Shown here one piece after another: positions 8,996 to 17,557 of a stretch of DNA of 64,000 bases. The position numbers and the translations under genes were made by a program. Source of the DNA: Salinispora cortesiana. Lineage in GTDB: Bacteria > Actinomycetota > Actinomycetes > Mycobacteriales > Micromonosporaceae. Location: NCBI RefSeq assembly GCF_000484695.1, contig NZ_AXVR01000001.1:124001-188000 (forward strand). Reading direction: 5' to 3'. Every line of letters begins with the position of its first letter. The stretch's first letter is position 1. The notes beneath the pieces are model-generated. The model had not been told where the DNA came from, made no database searches, and worked only from the letters and a program-made list of their open reading frames with translations.

Positions 8996-10243
8996 GTGAC
9001 CAACCCCCCGCGCCTCTATCGCGCCCGCGAGCACCGGATTGCTGCTGGGGTGGCGGCGGGGATCGCCGGGCACCTTCGTATTCCGGCGCTCTGGGTCCGG
9101 GTCGCGTTCCTGATGCTGCTCGGCTTCAATGGCCTCGGGCTGTTGCTGTACGCGGCCTTCTGGGCGGTGGTGCCGCTGCGACCGGGGGACACCGCCGCCC
9201 CGCCCCGTCGGGACGTGGCTCAGCTGCTGCCGTTCGTGGCGATCGGCCTGGTGGTGCTGATCCTCCAGATGATCCTCTTTGATTCGGTGGGTGCTACCGG
9301 TGTGGCCGGTACCGCTGGCTGGCTAGTCACGATCATCGCGGTCGGGGCCGGGCTGATCTGGCACCAGTCCGCACCGCAGCGGCTACGGCAGTGGGACGGG
9401 ACACTGCCGGTGCCCTGGCTGAGTGCGGTGGTGGAGGAGAGCGACCGTCGGGCGTTCGTGCTCCGATTCATCGGCGGCGGCATCCTGGTTGCGGTGGGGG
9501 TTATCGGGGTCGCGGCGGTGTACTCCCCGGCGCAGAACTTCGACGCGGTGCTCAACGGCGTGATCTTTGCCTTGGTTGGTCTGGCGGGGGTTGGGGTGGT
9601 GGCTGCGCCGGTGCTCTGGCGGACCTGGAACCAGCTCCGGTCGGAGCGGGAAGGGCGGATCCGGGAGCAGGAGCGGGCCGAACTGGCCGCCATGGTGCAT
9701 GACCAGGTGCTACACACCCTCGCGTTGATCCAGCGCAACGCCAGCGACGGGAAGATGGTGACGCGGCTGGCCCGGGGGCAGGAACGCTCGCTGCGCAACT
9801 GGCTCTACCGGCCGACGGCCTCGCCGACGGAGCGCTTCGCGGCGGCGCTGGAGCAGGTGGCGGCCGAGGTGGAGGACACGTACGCGATCACGGTGGAGGC
9901 GGTGGTCGTCGGTGACCGGAAGACCGACGAGCGGGTCGGCGCGTTGGTGGCCGCCGCCCGCGAGGCGCTGGTAAACGCCGCGCGGCACGCCGGGGTGCAG
10001 ATCGTCTCGCTCTACGCCGAGGTCGAACCCGAGCAGGTCAGCGTCTTCGTCCGGGATCGGGGGACGGGCTTCGACCCGGTTACGGTGGAGGACCACCGGC
10101 ACGGCGTTCGGGGCTCCATCATCGGCCGGATGAAGCGACACGGTGGCCGGGCGGAGATCCGCTCCGAGCCCGGGGAGGGGACCGAGATCCGGTTGATCCT
10201 GCCGATCTCCCGCGACGGGTCCACGGCGGAGAGGAGTAGGTGA
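8996..10243 (+). CDS. PspC-type sensor histidine kinase (NarL/LiaS class)
   Basis: An approximately 415-residue sensor kinase. The N-terminal PspC domain (YRAREHRIAAGVAAGIAGHL) is followed by about five membrane helices, then a HisKA_3 dimerisation segment with the phospho-acceptor His near residue 235 in MVHDQVLHTLALIQRNA, and an HATPase domain (EALVNAARHAG N-box; DRGTGFD G1 box; GRAEIRSEPGEGTEIRL at the end). The start is uncertain: GTG 8996 fits family N-termini, while the frame stays open to 8903. It overlaps the regulator gene by one base (TGATG). Probable function: envelope-stress sensing. Confidence 0.88.
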   Translation: MTNPPRLYRAREHRIAAGVAAGIAGHLRIPALWVRVAFLMLLGFNGLGLLLYAAFWAVVPLRPGDTAAPPRRDVAQLLPFVAIGLVVLILQMILFDSVGATGVAGTAGWLVTIIAVGAGLIWHQSAPQRLRQWDGTLPVPWLSAVVEESDRRAFVLRFIGGGILVAVGVIGVAAVYSPAQNFDAVLNGVIFALVGLAGVGVVAAPVLWRTWNQLRSEREGRIREQERAELAAMVHDQVLHTLALIQRNASDGKMVTRLARGQERSLRNWLYRPTASPTERFAAALEQVAAEVEDTYAITVEAVVVGDRKTDERVGALVAAAREALVNAARHAGVQIVSLYAEVEPEQVSVFVRDRGTGFDPVTVEDHRHGVRGSIIGRMKRHGGRAEIRSEPGEGTEIRLILPISRDGSTAERSR

Positions 10244-10929
10244 TGGCGGAGCAGACACCGGGCTCAGCGGCGGAAGTGGGTGTGGCCGCGCGGCGGCTGC
10301 GGGTCTTCCTCGTTGACGATCACGCGATGTTTCGGGCCGGAGTCCGCGCCGAGCTGGGTGCGCATGTCGATGTGGTGGGCGAGGCGAGCACGGTGGGGGA
10401 GGCGGTCAGTCGGATCGCCGCCACCGAGCCCGACGTGGTGCTGCTCGACGTGCACATGCCGGAGGGGGGTGGCCGGGCGGTGCTCGAGGCCATCCGGCGC
10501 ACGCACCCGCACGTGCGGTTCCTCGCGCTCAGCGTCTCGGACGCGGCCGAGGATGTGATCGGGTTGATCCGCGCCGGCGCCCGTGGCTATGTCACCAAGA
10601 CGATCTCACCGGACGAGTTGGCGGCGGCGGTGCGACGGGTCGCCGAGGGCGATGCCGTCTTCAGCCCCCGGCTGGCCGGTTTCGTGTTGGACGCCTTCGC
10701 CGCTCGCCCGGACGCGCCGGTCTCCGACCCCGAGCTGGACCAGCTGACCAACCGGGAGCGGGAGGTGCTGCGTCTGCTCGCTCGGGGATACGCGTACAAG
10801 GAGATCGCCAAGGAGCTCTACATCTCGATCAAAACAGTCGAGACGCATGTGTCGAACGTGCTCCGCAAGCTCCAGATGTCCAGCCGTTACGAGTTGTCAC
10901 GTTGGGCGGCGGATCGTCGGCTCGTCTGA
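10243..10929 (+). CDS. NarL/LuxR-family response regulator
   Basis: Receiver domain (LRVFLVDDHAMFRAGVRAEL; phospho-acceptor Asp near 69 in VVLLDVHMPE; conserved Lys in GYVTKTISPDEL) followed by a LuxR-type helix-turn-helix (LTNREREVLRLLARGYAYKEIAKELYISIKTVETHV). 228 residues, usual length. ATG 10243 is favoured over GTG 10240 because GAGGAG lies six bases upstream. It is the cognate regulator of the PspC-kinase by overlap and probably acts on the divergent promoter region. Confidence 0.93.
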   Translation: MAEQTPGSAAEVGVAARRLRVFLVDDHAMFRAGVRAELGAHVDVVGEASTVGEAVSRIAATEPDVVLLDVHMPEGGGRAVLEAIRRTHPHVRFLALSVSDAAEDVIGLIRAGARGYVTKTISPDELAAAVRRVAEGDAVFSPRLAGFVLDAFAARPDAPVSDPELDQLTNREREVLRLLARGYAYKEIAKELYISIKTVETHVSNVLRKLQMSSRYELSRWAADRRLV

Positions 10930-10957
10930 GCCGCCCACCGGTGGTGCCGGTGGCGGC
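10930..10957 (+). terminator. Hairpin after the two-component operon
   Basis: GCCGCC/GGCGGC and ACCGG/CCGGT stems with a one-base bulge begin directly after the regulator stop codon. Likely terminator without a T tract. Confidence 0.55.
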
Positions 10958-11172
10958 GCGGAGAGTGGCGGCGTTGGTCGTTGTCGATGCTGTTTTCGCA
11001 GCTCATACCACGCTTTCCTGGGCCCGGTGAAGCCACCTCCGGGTGGATGTACACACCGTCCCGGCCGGATATCGGGTTGATAACACGCCTTCCCGCTAGC
11101 GCGCGTCTGGTGTCACAGTGGCAGGCACCTCACACCCCCTCGTGAGCTGAGCGCCCTGAGGAGGCACTCCCA

Positions 11173-12792
11173 ATGCGCGGGAAATTCCTGAAGGTGGCGG
11201 TCGCGGCGACCGCCACCGCTATGTTGGCCACCGCCTGTGGCACCGGCTCGGGCGACGGCGGCAGTGATGCCGGTGGCACGCTTCGCGTCTACGCGTCGGA
11301 GCCGGCGTTCCTGTTGCCGTCGAATGGCAATGACGAGCCGTCGCTCTACGTGATCCGTCAGCTCTACCGTGGTCTGGTCAAGTACAACGCCGAGACCGGT
11401 GCAGCCGAGAACGATCTGGCCGAGTCGATTGAGTCGGACGACCAGAAGCTCTGGACGATCAAGCTGAAGGACGGCTACACCTTCGACAACGGTGAGCCGG
11501 TCGACGCCGACTCCTTCATCCGCTCGTGGAACTACGCTGCTTATGGGCCGAACGCCCAGAACAACGGCTACTTCATGAAGCGCATCGCCGGTGTTGACGA
11601 CGTCACGTCGAAGGACCCGGACGGTGACGGGCCGGAGAAGGCCCCGGCGCCGAAGGCCGAGACGATGTCCGGCCTGAAGAAGGTCGACGACCTGACCTTC
11701 ACCGTCGAGCTCAGCGAGCCGTTCACCGGCTTCCCGACCACGGTCGGCTACGTGGGCTTCTTCCCGATGGCCGAGGCCTGCCTGGACGACGTGGATGCCT
11801 GCAACGAGACGCCGATCGGCAACGGCCCTTACAAGATCGACGGTGTCTGGGAACGGGACGTCGAGATCAACCTGGTCCGCAGCGACAGCTGGCAGGGTGA
11901 GCCGGGCAAGCCCGACGCGATCAACTACCGGATCTTCGCGGACGTGGACAGCGGCTACGCCGCGTTCCAGGCCGGTGAGCTCGACGTGATGTACACCCTG
12001 CCGCCGGCGCGCTTCAAGGACGCTAAGGCCAGCTACGGTGACCGGCTCTTCGAGCAGGCCGGTGACAGCTTCAACTACGTCGGCCTGCCGCTGTACAACG
12101 AGAACTTCCAGGACAAGCGCGTCCGTCAGGCGTTCTCGTTGGCGATCGACCGGCAGTCGATCGTGGACGCGGTCTTCGACGGCCGGTACGCCCCGGCTAC
12201 CGGCTTCGTCGCGCCGAGCTTCCAGGGTGCTCGCGAGGGTGTCTGCACCTACTGCGAGAAGGACATCGAGAAGGCCAAGGCGCTGCTCGCCGAGGCCGGC
12301 GGCTGGAAGGGCGACAAGCTGGTCCTGTGGGCCAACGCGGGTGCTTCCCACGAGGCCTGGCTGCAGGCGGTCGGCGACCAGATCAAGGCGGCGCTGGGGA
12401 TCGACTACGAGCTGAAGGTCAACCTGCAGTTCCCCGAGTACCTGGAGACGGCCGACAACGAGAAGTTCACCGGCCCGTTCCGGCTCGGTTGGGGCCCGGA
12501 CTACCCGTACCTGGAGACCTACCTGGCTCCGGTCTACGGCACTGGTGCCGACAGCAACCACGCCACCTTCAGCAACGCCGAGTTCGACAGCCTGATCAAG
12601 CAGGGTGACTCCGCCGCGACCATCGACGAGGCGATCGCCTTCTACCAGCAGGCCGAGGACATCCTGGCTGAGGAGCTGCCGGTCATTCCGATGTTCTGGC
12701 GTAAGGAGGCGGCGATCTACAGCGAGAACGTCGACACCTTCGTCTGGAACCAGGTCGATGGTGCCGACTACGGTGCGACCTCGCTGAAGTAG
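11173..12792 (+). CDS. oppA: Oligopeptide ABC transporter substrate-binding lipoprotein (operon 1)
   Basis: A 539-residue extracytoplasmic solute-binding protein of family 5. A lipoprotein signal (MRGKFLKVAVAATATA then the lipobox LATAC) anchors it outside the membrane. The SBP_bac_5 fold is evident from LWTIKLKDGYTFDNGEPVDADSF and the C-terminal AEELPVIPMFWRKEA. It delivers peptides (or related cationic or hydrophobic ligands) to the permease encoded next. AGGAGG-like SD precedes the ATG. It is separated from oppB by a strong hairpin, typical where the binding protein is made in excess. Paralogue at 38680-40281. Confidence 0.93.
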   Translation: MRGKFLKVAVAATATAMLATACGTGSGDGGSDAGGTLRVYASEPAFLLPSNGNDEPSLYVIRQLYRGLVKYNAETGAAENDLAESIESDDQKLWTIKLKDGYTFDNGEPVDADSFIRSWNYAAYGPNAQNNGYFMKRIAGVDDVTSKDPDGDGPEKAPAPKAETMSGLKKVDDLTFTVELSEPFTGFPTTVGYVGFFPMAEACLDDVDACNETPIGNGPYKIDGVWERDVEINLVRSDSWQGEPGKPDAINYRIFADVDSGYAAFQAGELDVMYTLPPARFKDAKASYGDRLFEQAGDSFNYVGLPLYNENFQDKRVRQAFSLAIDRQSIVDAVFDGRYAPATGFVAPSFQGAREGVCTYCEKDIEKAKALLAEAGGWKGDKLVLWANAGASHEAWLQAVGDQIKAALGIDYELKVNLQFPEYLETADNEKFTGPFRLGWGPDYPYLETYLAPVYGTGADSNHATFSNAEFDSLIKQGDSAATIDEAIAFYQQAEDILAEELPVIPMFWRKEAAIYSENVDTFVWNQVDGADYGATSLK

Positions 12793-12833
12793 AAACCGAG
12801 CTTCAGTCATCTGATCCAGCCGTAAGAAGGATG

Positions 12834-12874
12834 TGGCGGCAACGGTCACCCCACCAGGGTGATCGTTGTCGCCA
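12834..12874 (+). promoter_or_regulatory. oppA-oppB intergenic hairpin (operon 1)
   Basis: A 17-bp stem (12834-12850 with 12858-12874, two G-U pairs, no mismatch) and a 7-nt loop lie 42 bp after oppA and 27 bp before oppB. It can stabilise the oppA message or partly terminate before the permease genes. A comparable hairpin is in operon 2. Confidence 0.75.
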
Positions 12875-12900
12875 TATCAGCGCCGAGAGGAGACCCCGAC

Positions 12901-13911
12901 ATGGGGCGCTACGTCATTCGACGGTTGCTCCAGTTCATCCCGACCGTGCTGGGCACCATGTTCCTGCTCCACTACATGACCTCGCTGGCGATCCAGTTCA
13001 GCGGGAATCCGGTCCGAGCGCTCTTCGGTGACCGGACCCCGCCGCCGGCCCTGCTGCAAGCGGTTACCGAGCGACTCGGCTACGGAGACCCTTGCCTCGA
13101 GCAGAAGGGCAACCCCTGCTTCGGGCTCTTCCTCGACCGGGTGAGCGGAGTCTTCCTGCACTTTGACTTCGGCATCAACATGCGGCGGCAGGAGGTCACC
13201 GACCTGGTGGCCAACGCCCTTCCGTTCACCCTCAAGCTGCTGTTGATCGCGATCGTCTTCGAGGCCGCCGTCGGTATCGCCGCCGGCGTGTGGGCGGGTC
13301 TGCGGGGCGGCAGCTTCGCCGACAACCTGGTGAAGATCAGCACCGTCTTCGTGATCTCTGTGCCGATCTTCGTGCTCGGTGTGGTGGTACGCGAGTTCGT
13401 CGGCGTCAAGTTCGGCAACATCCTGCGTGATCAGGAGTGGATCCCCGACGTCATCGCGTACGGGTTCTTCAGCCCCGGCTTCAAGCCGGACTACCCCTTC
13501 GCCAGTCTGCTGATCCCCGGCATGGTGCTCGGCTCGGTCGCGCTCGCCACCACCGCGCGCCTGACCCGGACCAGCATCATGGAGAACATCCGCGCCGACT
13601 TCGTCCGGACCGCGCGGGCAAAGGGTCTGGCGAACAAGCGGGTCATCGGCGTGCACACGCTGCGTAACTCGCTGATTCCGGTGATCACGTACCTCGGTGT
13701 CGACATCGGTTCGGCGATGGCCGGCGCGGTGGTCACCGAGACCATCTTCAACGTGCCCGGTATCGGCCGACTGGTGACCCAGGCCGCCCGTACCGGTGAA
13801 TCGCCAGTGATCATCGGCGTGGTGACCATGCTGGTGCTGGTCATCCTGCTCGTCAACCTGTTGGTCGACCTCCTGTACGCCGTGCTCGACCCGAGGATCC
13901 GCTATGAGTGA
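12901..13911 (+). CDS. oppB: Oligopeptide ABC transporter permease (operon 1)
   Basis: A 336-residue inner-membrane permease with the family N-terminus GRYVIRRLLQFIPTVLGTMFLL and the ABC-permease EAA loop (ADFVRTARAKGLANKRVIGVHTLRN). About six membrane helices. It ends LYAVLDPRIRYE, the normal end of DppB/OppB proteins. ATG 12901 follows GAGAGGAG; the frame runs back to 12859 without SD support. It pairs with the OppC encoded 75 bp downstream. Confidence 0.93.
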   Translation: MGRYVIRRLLQFIPTVLGTMFLLHYMTSLAIQFSGNPVRALFGDRTPPPALLQAVTERLGYGDPCLEQKGNPCFGLFLDRVSGVFLHFDFGINMRRQEVTDLVANALPFTLKLLLIAIVFEAAVGIAAGVWAGLRGGSFADNLVKISTVFVISVPIFVLGVVVREFVGVKFGNILRDQEWIPDVIAYGFFSPGFKPDYPFASLLIPGMVLGSVALATTARLTRTSIMENIRADFVRTARAKGLANKRVIGVHTLRNSLIPVITYLGVDIGSAMAGAVVTETIFNVPGIGRLVTQAARTGESPVIIGVVTMLVLVILLVNLLVDLLYAVLDPRIRYE

Positions 13912-13986
13912 CGGCACCGTGGTCAGTAACCGGTGGCCGGCGATCCCGGCGATCCGCGGCAGGGCGAAGCGAAACGAGGTGTGGAC

Positions 13987-14928
13987 ATGAGTGACGCGAC
14001 GAGTGCCGGCACCGCTGTCGGCGGTGCCCCAGGTTCCGGCGACGGCCGGGCCCCGGACAAGGCGAGCAGGAGCAGCAAGGAGCGCAACGCCAGCCTGTGG
14101 GCGGATGCCCGCCGGCAGTTGGTCCGCGACCCGGTCTTCATGCTCGCCGTGCTGTACATCTTCGTGGTCAGCACGATGGCGGCCTTCCCGAAGCTCTGGA
14201 CCAGTCAGGACCCCAGGGCGTGCAGCACCGACCAGTCCCGGCTCGAGCCGAGCTGGGAACATCCGTTCGGCTTTAATATTCAGGGATGCGACTACTACGC
14301 GCACGCCATTTACGGCGCTCGGCCGTCGATGGTGATCGCGATCTTGGCCACCGGGGGCATCGTGCTCTTCGGCGGCCTGATGGGACTCCTCGCCGGCTAC
14401 TACGGCGGCTGGGTCGACGGGATCATTTCCCGGTTGATGGACATCTTCTTCTCGCTGCCGTTCCTGCTCGGTGCGATTGTCTTCTTGACCTTGATCAAGC
14501 AGCAGAACGTCGTGACCATCGCCCTGGTGCTGTTCCTGCTGAGCTGGCCGACGATCGCCCGGATCATCCGCGGTAGCGTCATCTCCTCGAGGGACCTGGA
14601 CTACGTACAGGCCGCCAGGGCGGTCGGGGCGAGCAGCGGCCGGCTGATGTTCCGGCACATCCTGCCGAACGCGATCGCGCCGATGTTGGTGTACGCCACG
14701 ATCGTGCTGGGTTCGTTCGTCGCCGCGGAGGCCACGCTGACCTTCCTCGGTATCGGGCTCCAGCCGCCGGCACAGTCCTGGGGCATCATGATCTCGGCCC
14801 ACCAGGTCTACTTCCTGGAGGACCCGTGGCTGCTGCTCTTCCCCTGCGGGCTGTTGATTGGCACGGTGCTGTCCTTCATTCTCATGGGTGACGCCCTGCG
14901 CGACGCCCTCGACCCGAAGTTCCGGTGA
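13987..14928 (+). CDS. oppC: Oligopeptide ABC transporter permease (operon 1)
   Basis: A 313-residue DppC/OppC permease: a Ser/Gly-rich N-terminal tail, OppC N-terminal helix (RDPVFMLAVLYIFVVSTMAAF), a periplasmic loop holding the GFNIQGCDYYAHAIYGARPS segment, and an EAA loop (LDYVQAARAVGASSGRLMFRHILPN). Ends ALRDALDPKFR as usual. ATG 13987 is chosen; in-frame starts further upstream lack family similarity. The stop overlaps the oppD start by four bases. Confidence 0.93.
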   Translation: MSDATSAGTAVGGAPGSGDGRAPDKASRSSKERNASLWADARRQLVRDPVFMLAVLYIFVVSTMAAFPKLWTSQDPRACSTDQSRLEPSWEHPFGFNIQGCDYYAHAIYGARPSMVIAILATGGIVLFGGLMGLLAGYYGGWVDGIISRLMDIFFSLPFLLGAIVFLTLIKQQNVVTIALVLFLLSWPTIARIIRGSVISSRDLDYVQAARAVGASSGRLMFRHILPNAIAPMLVYATIVLGSFVAAEATLTFLGIGLQPPAQSWGIMISAHQVYFLEDPWLLLFPCGLLIGTVLSFILMGDALRDALDPKFR

Positions 14929-15971
14929 GCGCCATGAGCACTGATGTGAACGTCAAGCTGGACACCCTGCCCGGCCTTGACTCGGATGCCCTGCCGCTTG
15001 AGGTCAAGGATCTGCACGTCGAGTTCCGCACCCGCAACGGCATCGCCCGCGCGGTCAACGGAGTCAGCTTCAGCCTGCGGGCCGGCGAGACCCGCGCGAT
15101 TCTCGGTGAGTCCGGTTGCGGTAAGAGCGTCACCGCCCAGGCGATTATGGGGATCCTGGACAGCCCACCCGGGTTCGTCACCGGTGGGGAGATCCGCTAC
15201 CGCGGCGTCGACCTGCTCAAGCTCCGGGAGGAGCAGCGGCGTAAGGTCCGCGCCAACCGGATCGCGATGATCTTCCAGGACGCCCTCTCCGCGCTGAACC
15301 CGGTCTTCACGGTCGGCTTCCAGCTCGGTGAGCTGTTCCGTAAGCACCGGGGGATGTCCCGGGCGGACAGCAAGGCGCGCGCTGTCGAGCTGCTCGACCT
15401 GGTCAAGATTCCGGCGGCGAAGCAGCGGGTGAACGAGTACCCGCACCAGTTCTCCGGGGGTATGCGGCAGCGCGTCATGATTGCTATGGCGTTGGCGCTC
15501 GACCCGGAGGTGTTGATCGCCGACGAGCCGACCACTGCCCTGGACGTCACCGTGCAGGCCCAGATCATGGCCCTCCTCGCCGAGTTGCAGCGGGAGCGGA
15601 ACATGGGCCTGCTGCTGATCACGCACGACATGGGTGTGGTCGCCGACGTGGCGGACGAGATTTCGGTGATGTACGCCGGCCGGGTCATTGAGGAGGCTCC
15701 GGTCCGGGACATCTACGAGAGCCCGTCCCACCCGTACACCAAGGGCCTGCTGGAGTCGATTCCCCGCCTGGACCTCAAGGGGCAGGAACTCTCCGCCATC
15801 AAGGGACTGCCGCCGCTGCTGACCGACATCCCGAAGGGATGCGCGTTCAACCCCCGGTGCCGGTACGTGCAGGATGCCTGCCGTCAGGACCCGGTGCCGC
15901 CGCTGCATCAGATGTCCCCGACCCGAAGCTCCGCCTGCCACTTCTGGAAGGAGGTCAAGGCCGATGTCTGA
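14925..15971 (+). CDS. oppD: Oligopeptide ABC transporter ATPase D (operon 1)
   Basis: A 348-residue ATPase with Walker A GESGCGKS, the Q-loop in [12 protein letters not shown], signature FSGGMRQRV, Walker [13 protein letters not shown] and H-loop LLITHDMGVV. The C-terminal oligo_HPY extension carries the Cys-rich GCAFNPRCRYVQDAC motif seen in OppD/DppD, which in this family can bind an Fe-S cluster. GTG 14925 overlaps the oppC stop (GTGA); ATG 14934 is an alternative. It forms a heterodimer with OppF. Confidence 0.94.
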   Translation: MSAMSTDVNVKLDTLPGLDSDALPLEVKDLHVEFRTRNGIARAVNGVSFSLRAGETRAILGESGCGKSVTAQAIMGILDSPPGFVTGGEIRYRGVDLLKLREEQRRKVRANRIAMIFQDALSALNPVFTVGFQLGELFRKHRGMSRADSKARAVELLDLVKIPAAKQRVNEYPHQFSGGMRQRVMIAMALALDPEVLIADEPTTALDVTVQAQIMALLAELQRERNMGLLLITHDMGVVADVADEISVMYAGRVIEEAPVRDIYESPSHPYTKGLLESIPRLDLKGQELSAIKGLPPLLTDIPKGCAFNPRCRYVQDACRQDPVPPLHQMSPTRSSACHFWKEVKADV

Positions 15972-16974
15972 CATCGTGCTGGAGGCCCGTGACCTGGTGA
16001 AGCACTTCCCGCTGACCCAGGGGATCCTCTTCAAGCGGCAGATCGGTGCGGTACGCGCGGTCGATGGGATCAACCTGCAGCTGCACCGGGGTGAGACCCT
16101 TGGCATCGTCGGCGAGTCCGGCTGCGGCAAGTCGACCCTGGCCCGGATGCTGGTGGGGCTGGAGACCCCCACCTCCGGTGACCTGTTTGTGCAGGGCCGG
16201 AACATGGCGAAGGTCAGCGGCACCGAGCGGCGTCGCGGCCGGCGCAACATCCAGCTGGTGATGCAGGATCCGTACACGTCACTTAACCCGCGGATGACCG
16301 TCGGCGACATCATCGGCGAGCCGTTCGAGGTGCACCCCGAGGTGCTGGAGAAGCCCAAGCGGCGGGCCCGGGTTCAGGAGCTGCTGGATTTGGTCGGGCT
16401 GAACCCCGATCACATCAACCGGTACCCGCACCAGTTCTCCGGCGGCCAGCGGCAGCGCATCGGGATCGCCCGCGCGCTGGCGCTCAACCCGGAGATCATC
16501 TTGTGTGATGAGCCGGTCTCCGCCCTGGACGTGTCGATCCAGGCACAGGTGATGAACCTGTTGGAGAAGCTCCAGGACGAGTTGGGGCTGTCGTACATCT
16601 TCATCGCGCACGATCTGTCTGTGGTGCGGCACATCGCCGACCGGGTCGCGGTGATGTACCTCGGTCGGGTCGTCGAGACCGGCACCGAGGACCAGATCTA
16701 CGAGAACCCCACCCACCCGTACACGCAGGCGCTGCTATCGGCGGTGCCGGTGCCGGATCCGAAGCTGCGGGGTCTGCGGGACCAGATCGTCCTAACCGGC
16801 GATGTTCCGTCGCCGGCTAACCCGCCCTCCGGCTGCCGTTTCCGGACCCGCTGCTGGAAGGCGCAGGAGATCTGCGCTCAGCGGGCGCCGGAGCTGGCCG
16901 CCCGGCAGGGTTCGGCCCACCCGAGCGCCTGTCACTTCGCCGAGGTTCGGGACGTGGTGCACGCGCAGCGGTAA
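15964..16974 (+). CDS. oppF: Oligopeptide ABC transporter ATPase F (operon 1)
   Basis: A 336-residue ATPase. The OppF-specific N-terminus [25 protein letters not shown] is followed by Walker [10 protein letters not shown], signature [10 protein letters not shown], Walker [13 protein letters not shown] and H-loop [10 protein letters not shown], and by a C-terminal oligo_HPY extension with [18 protein letters not shown] 15964 overlaps the end of oppD by eight bases. Last gene of operon 1. Confidence 0.94.
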   Translation: MSDIVLEARDLVKHFPLTQGILFKRQIGAVRAVDGINLQLHRGETLGIVGESGCGKSTLARMLVGLETPTSGDLFVQGRNMAKVSGTERRRGRRNIQLVMQDPYTSLNPRMTVGDIIGEPFEVHPEVLEKPKRRARVQELLDLVGLNPDHINRYPHQFSGGQRQRIGIARALALNPEIILCDEPVSALDVSIQAQVMNLLEKLQDELGLSYIFIAHDLSVVRHIADRVAVMYLGRVVETGTEDQIYENPTHPYTQALLSAVPVPDPKLRGLRDQIVLTGDVPSPANPPSGCRFRTRCWKAQEICAQRAPELAARQGSAHPSACHFAEVRDVVHAQR

Positions 16975-16988
16975 CAGCTCCACAGCGA

Positions 16989-17022
16989 CCGGGGCGTTGG
17001 CCATACCTGGCCGACGCCCCGG
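16989..17022 (+). terminator. Terminator of opp operon 1
   Basis: A 15-bp GC-rich stem (16989-17003 with 17008-17022, one G-U) with a TACC loop, 14 bp after the oppF stop and before the convergent chorismate mutase stop. It probably serves both directions. Confidence 0.75.
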
Positions 17023-17048
17023 TTCTGCTTCGCTGTCGGGCCGTTGGA

Positions 17049-17387
17049 TCAGAGCGGGCCGCGGCCGGCGCGGAGCAGCAGGAGGGCGACCTGGGTGCCG
17101 TCCGCCCCCAGCGCGGCCCGGAAGCGTTCCAGGATCTCCTGCTCCCGAGAGAGCACCAGGCGGGTGCCGCCGGAGGCCATGCGGGTCGCGCCAACTTGCT
17201 GGGAGAGCCGTGCCCGCTCCTGCCAGAGGTCGATCAGGGTGCCGTCGATCTCGTCGATCCGTTGCCGGATATTCGCGATCTGCGCTGCGGCCAACGGCTC
17301 CTTCGTGCCGGCGTCGCGATCGACGGTGCCCTCCGCGCCACTCGTTCCGTCCGTGCTGCCGTTCTGCTCCGCCACGCCTGTCATCAT
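17049..17387 (-). CDS. Chorismate mutase, AroQ-delta (mycobacterial) type
   Basis: Rearranges chorismate to prephenate, committing carbon to Phe and Tyr. The 112-residue protein has a low-complexity N-terminus (about 1-35) and then one all-helical chorismate mutase domain: IRQRIDEIDGTLIDLWQERARLSQQVG, the family-typical ATRMASGGTRLVLSREQEILERF, and a C-terminal LLLRAGRGPL. The last part matches the C-terminus that in the Mycobacterium tuberculosis enzyme docks on DAHP synthase. ATG 17387 is used; ATG 17384 is equally possible. It lies downstream of a promoter, an aromatic-codon leader peptide and a 38-nt palindrome, so it is probably attenuated by Tyr/Phe supply (see findings). Confidence 0.9.
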   Translation of the reverse strand: MMTGVAEQNGSTDGTSGAEGTVDRDAGTKEPLAAAQIANIRQRIDEIDGTLIDLWQERARLSQQVGATRMASGGTRLVLSREQEILERFRAALGADGTQVALLLLRAGRGPL

Positions 17388-17432
17388 CGTCGTACCCTTC
17401 GGGTGTCGGGCGCTGGTGCCCGGATCCCGAGA

Positions 17433-17470
17433 CGAAAAGGCCCCGGGCTCGCGAGCCCGGGGCCTTTTCG
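17433..17470 (-). terminator. Perfect 38-nt palindrome, candidate attenuator terminator before chorismate mutase
   Basis: Positions 17433-17450 are the exact reverse complement of 17453-17470, with GC in the centre. Read on the minus strand the stem ends CCTTTTCG, so a short T run lies at the 3' base. It begins 14 nt after the stop of the leader peptide and ends 45 nt before the chorismate mutase start. The position and symmetry fit an intrinsic terminator; its use as an attenuator is inferred. Confidence 0.75.
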
Positions 17471-17484
17471 TAGGTCTTTGTTGA

Positions 17485-17550
17485 TCAGGCGCGACCTACG
17501 GCTACCGGACTCTCCGGGCCGTAGTAAAAGTAGTCGCGCTGACCGAACAC
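17485..17550 (-). CDS. Candidate leader peptide with Tyr-Phe-Tyr-Tyr run (attenuator of chorismate mutase)
   Basis: A 21-codon open frame begins at GTG 17550. Codons 6-11 read DYFYYG: TAC, the rare TTT, TAC, TAC in a row, with another Phe at codon 2. The GTG sits exactly 7 nt after a -10-like CATACT, so the mRNA would start at or next to the start codon (leaderless), as known for the trp leader peptides of Streptomyces. The stop is followed by a terminator-like palindrome and then chorismate mutase. What is seen: frame, aromatic run, promoter geometry, palindrome. Inferred: ribosome stalling on Tyr/Phe codons prevents termination. The frame could still be chance. Confidence 0.6.
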   Translation of the reverse strand: MFGQRDYFYYGPESPVAVGRA

Positions 17551-17557
17551 GGATCCG

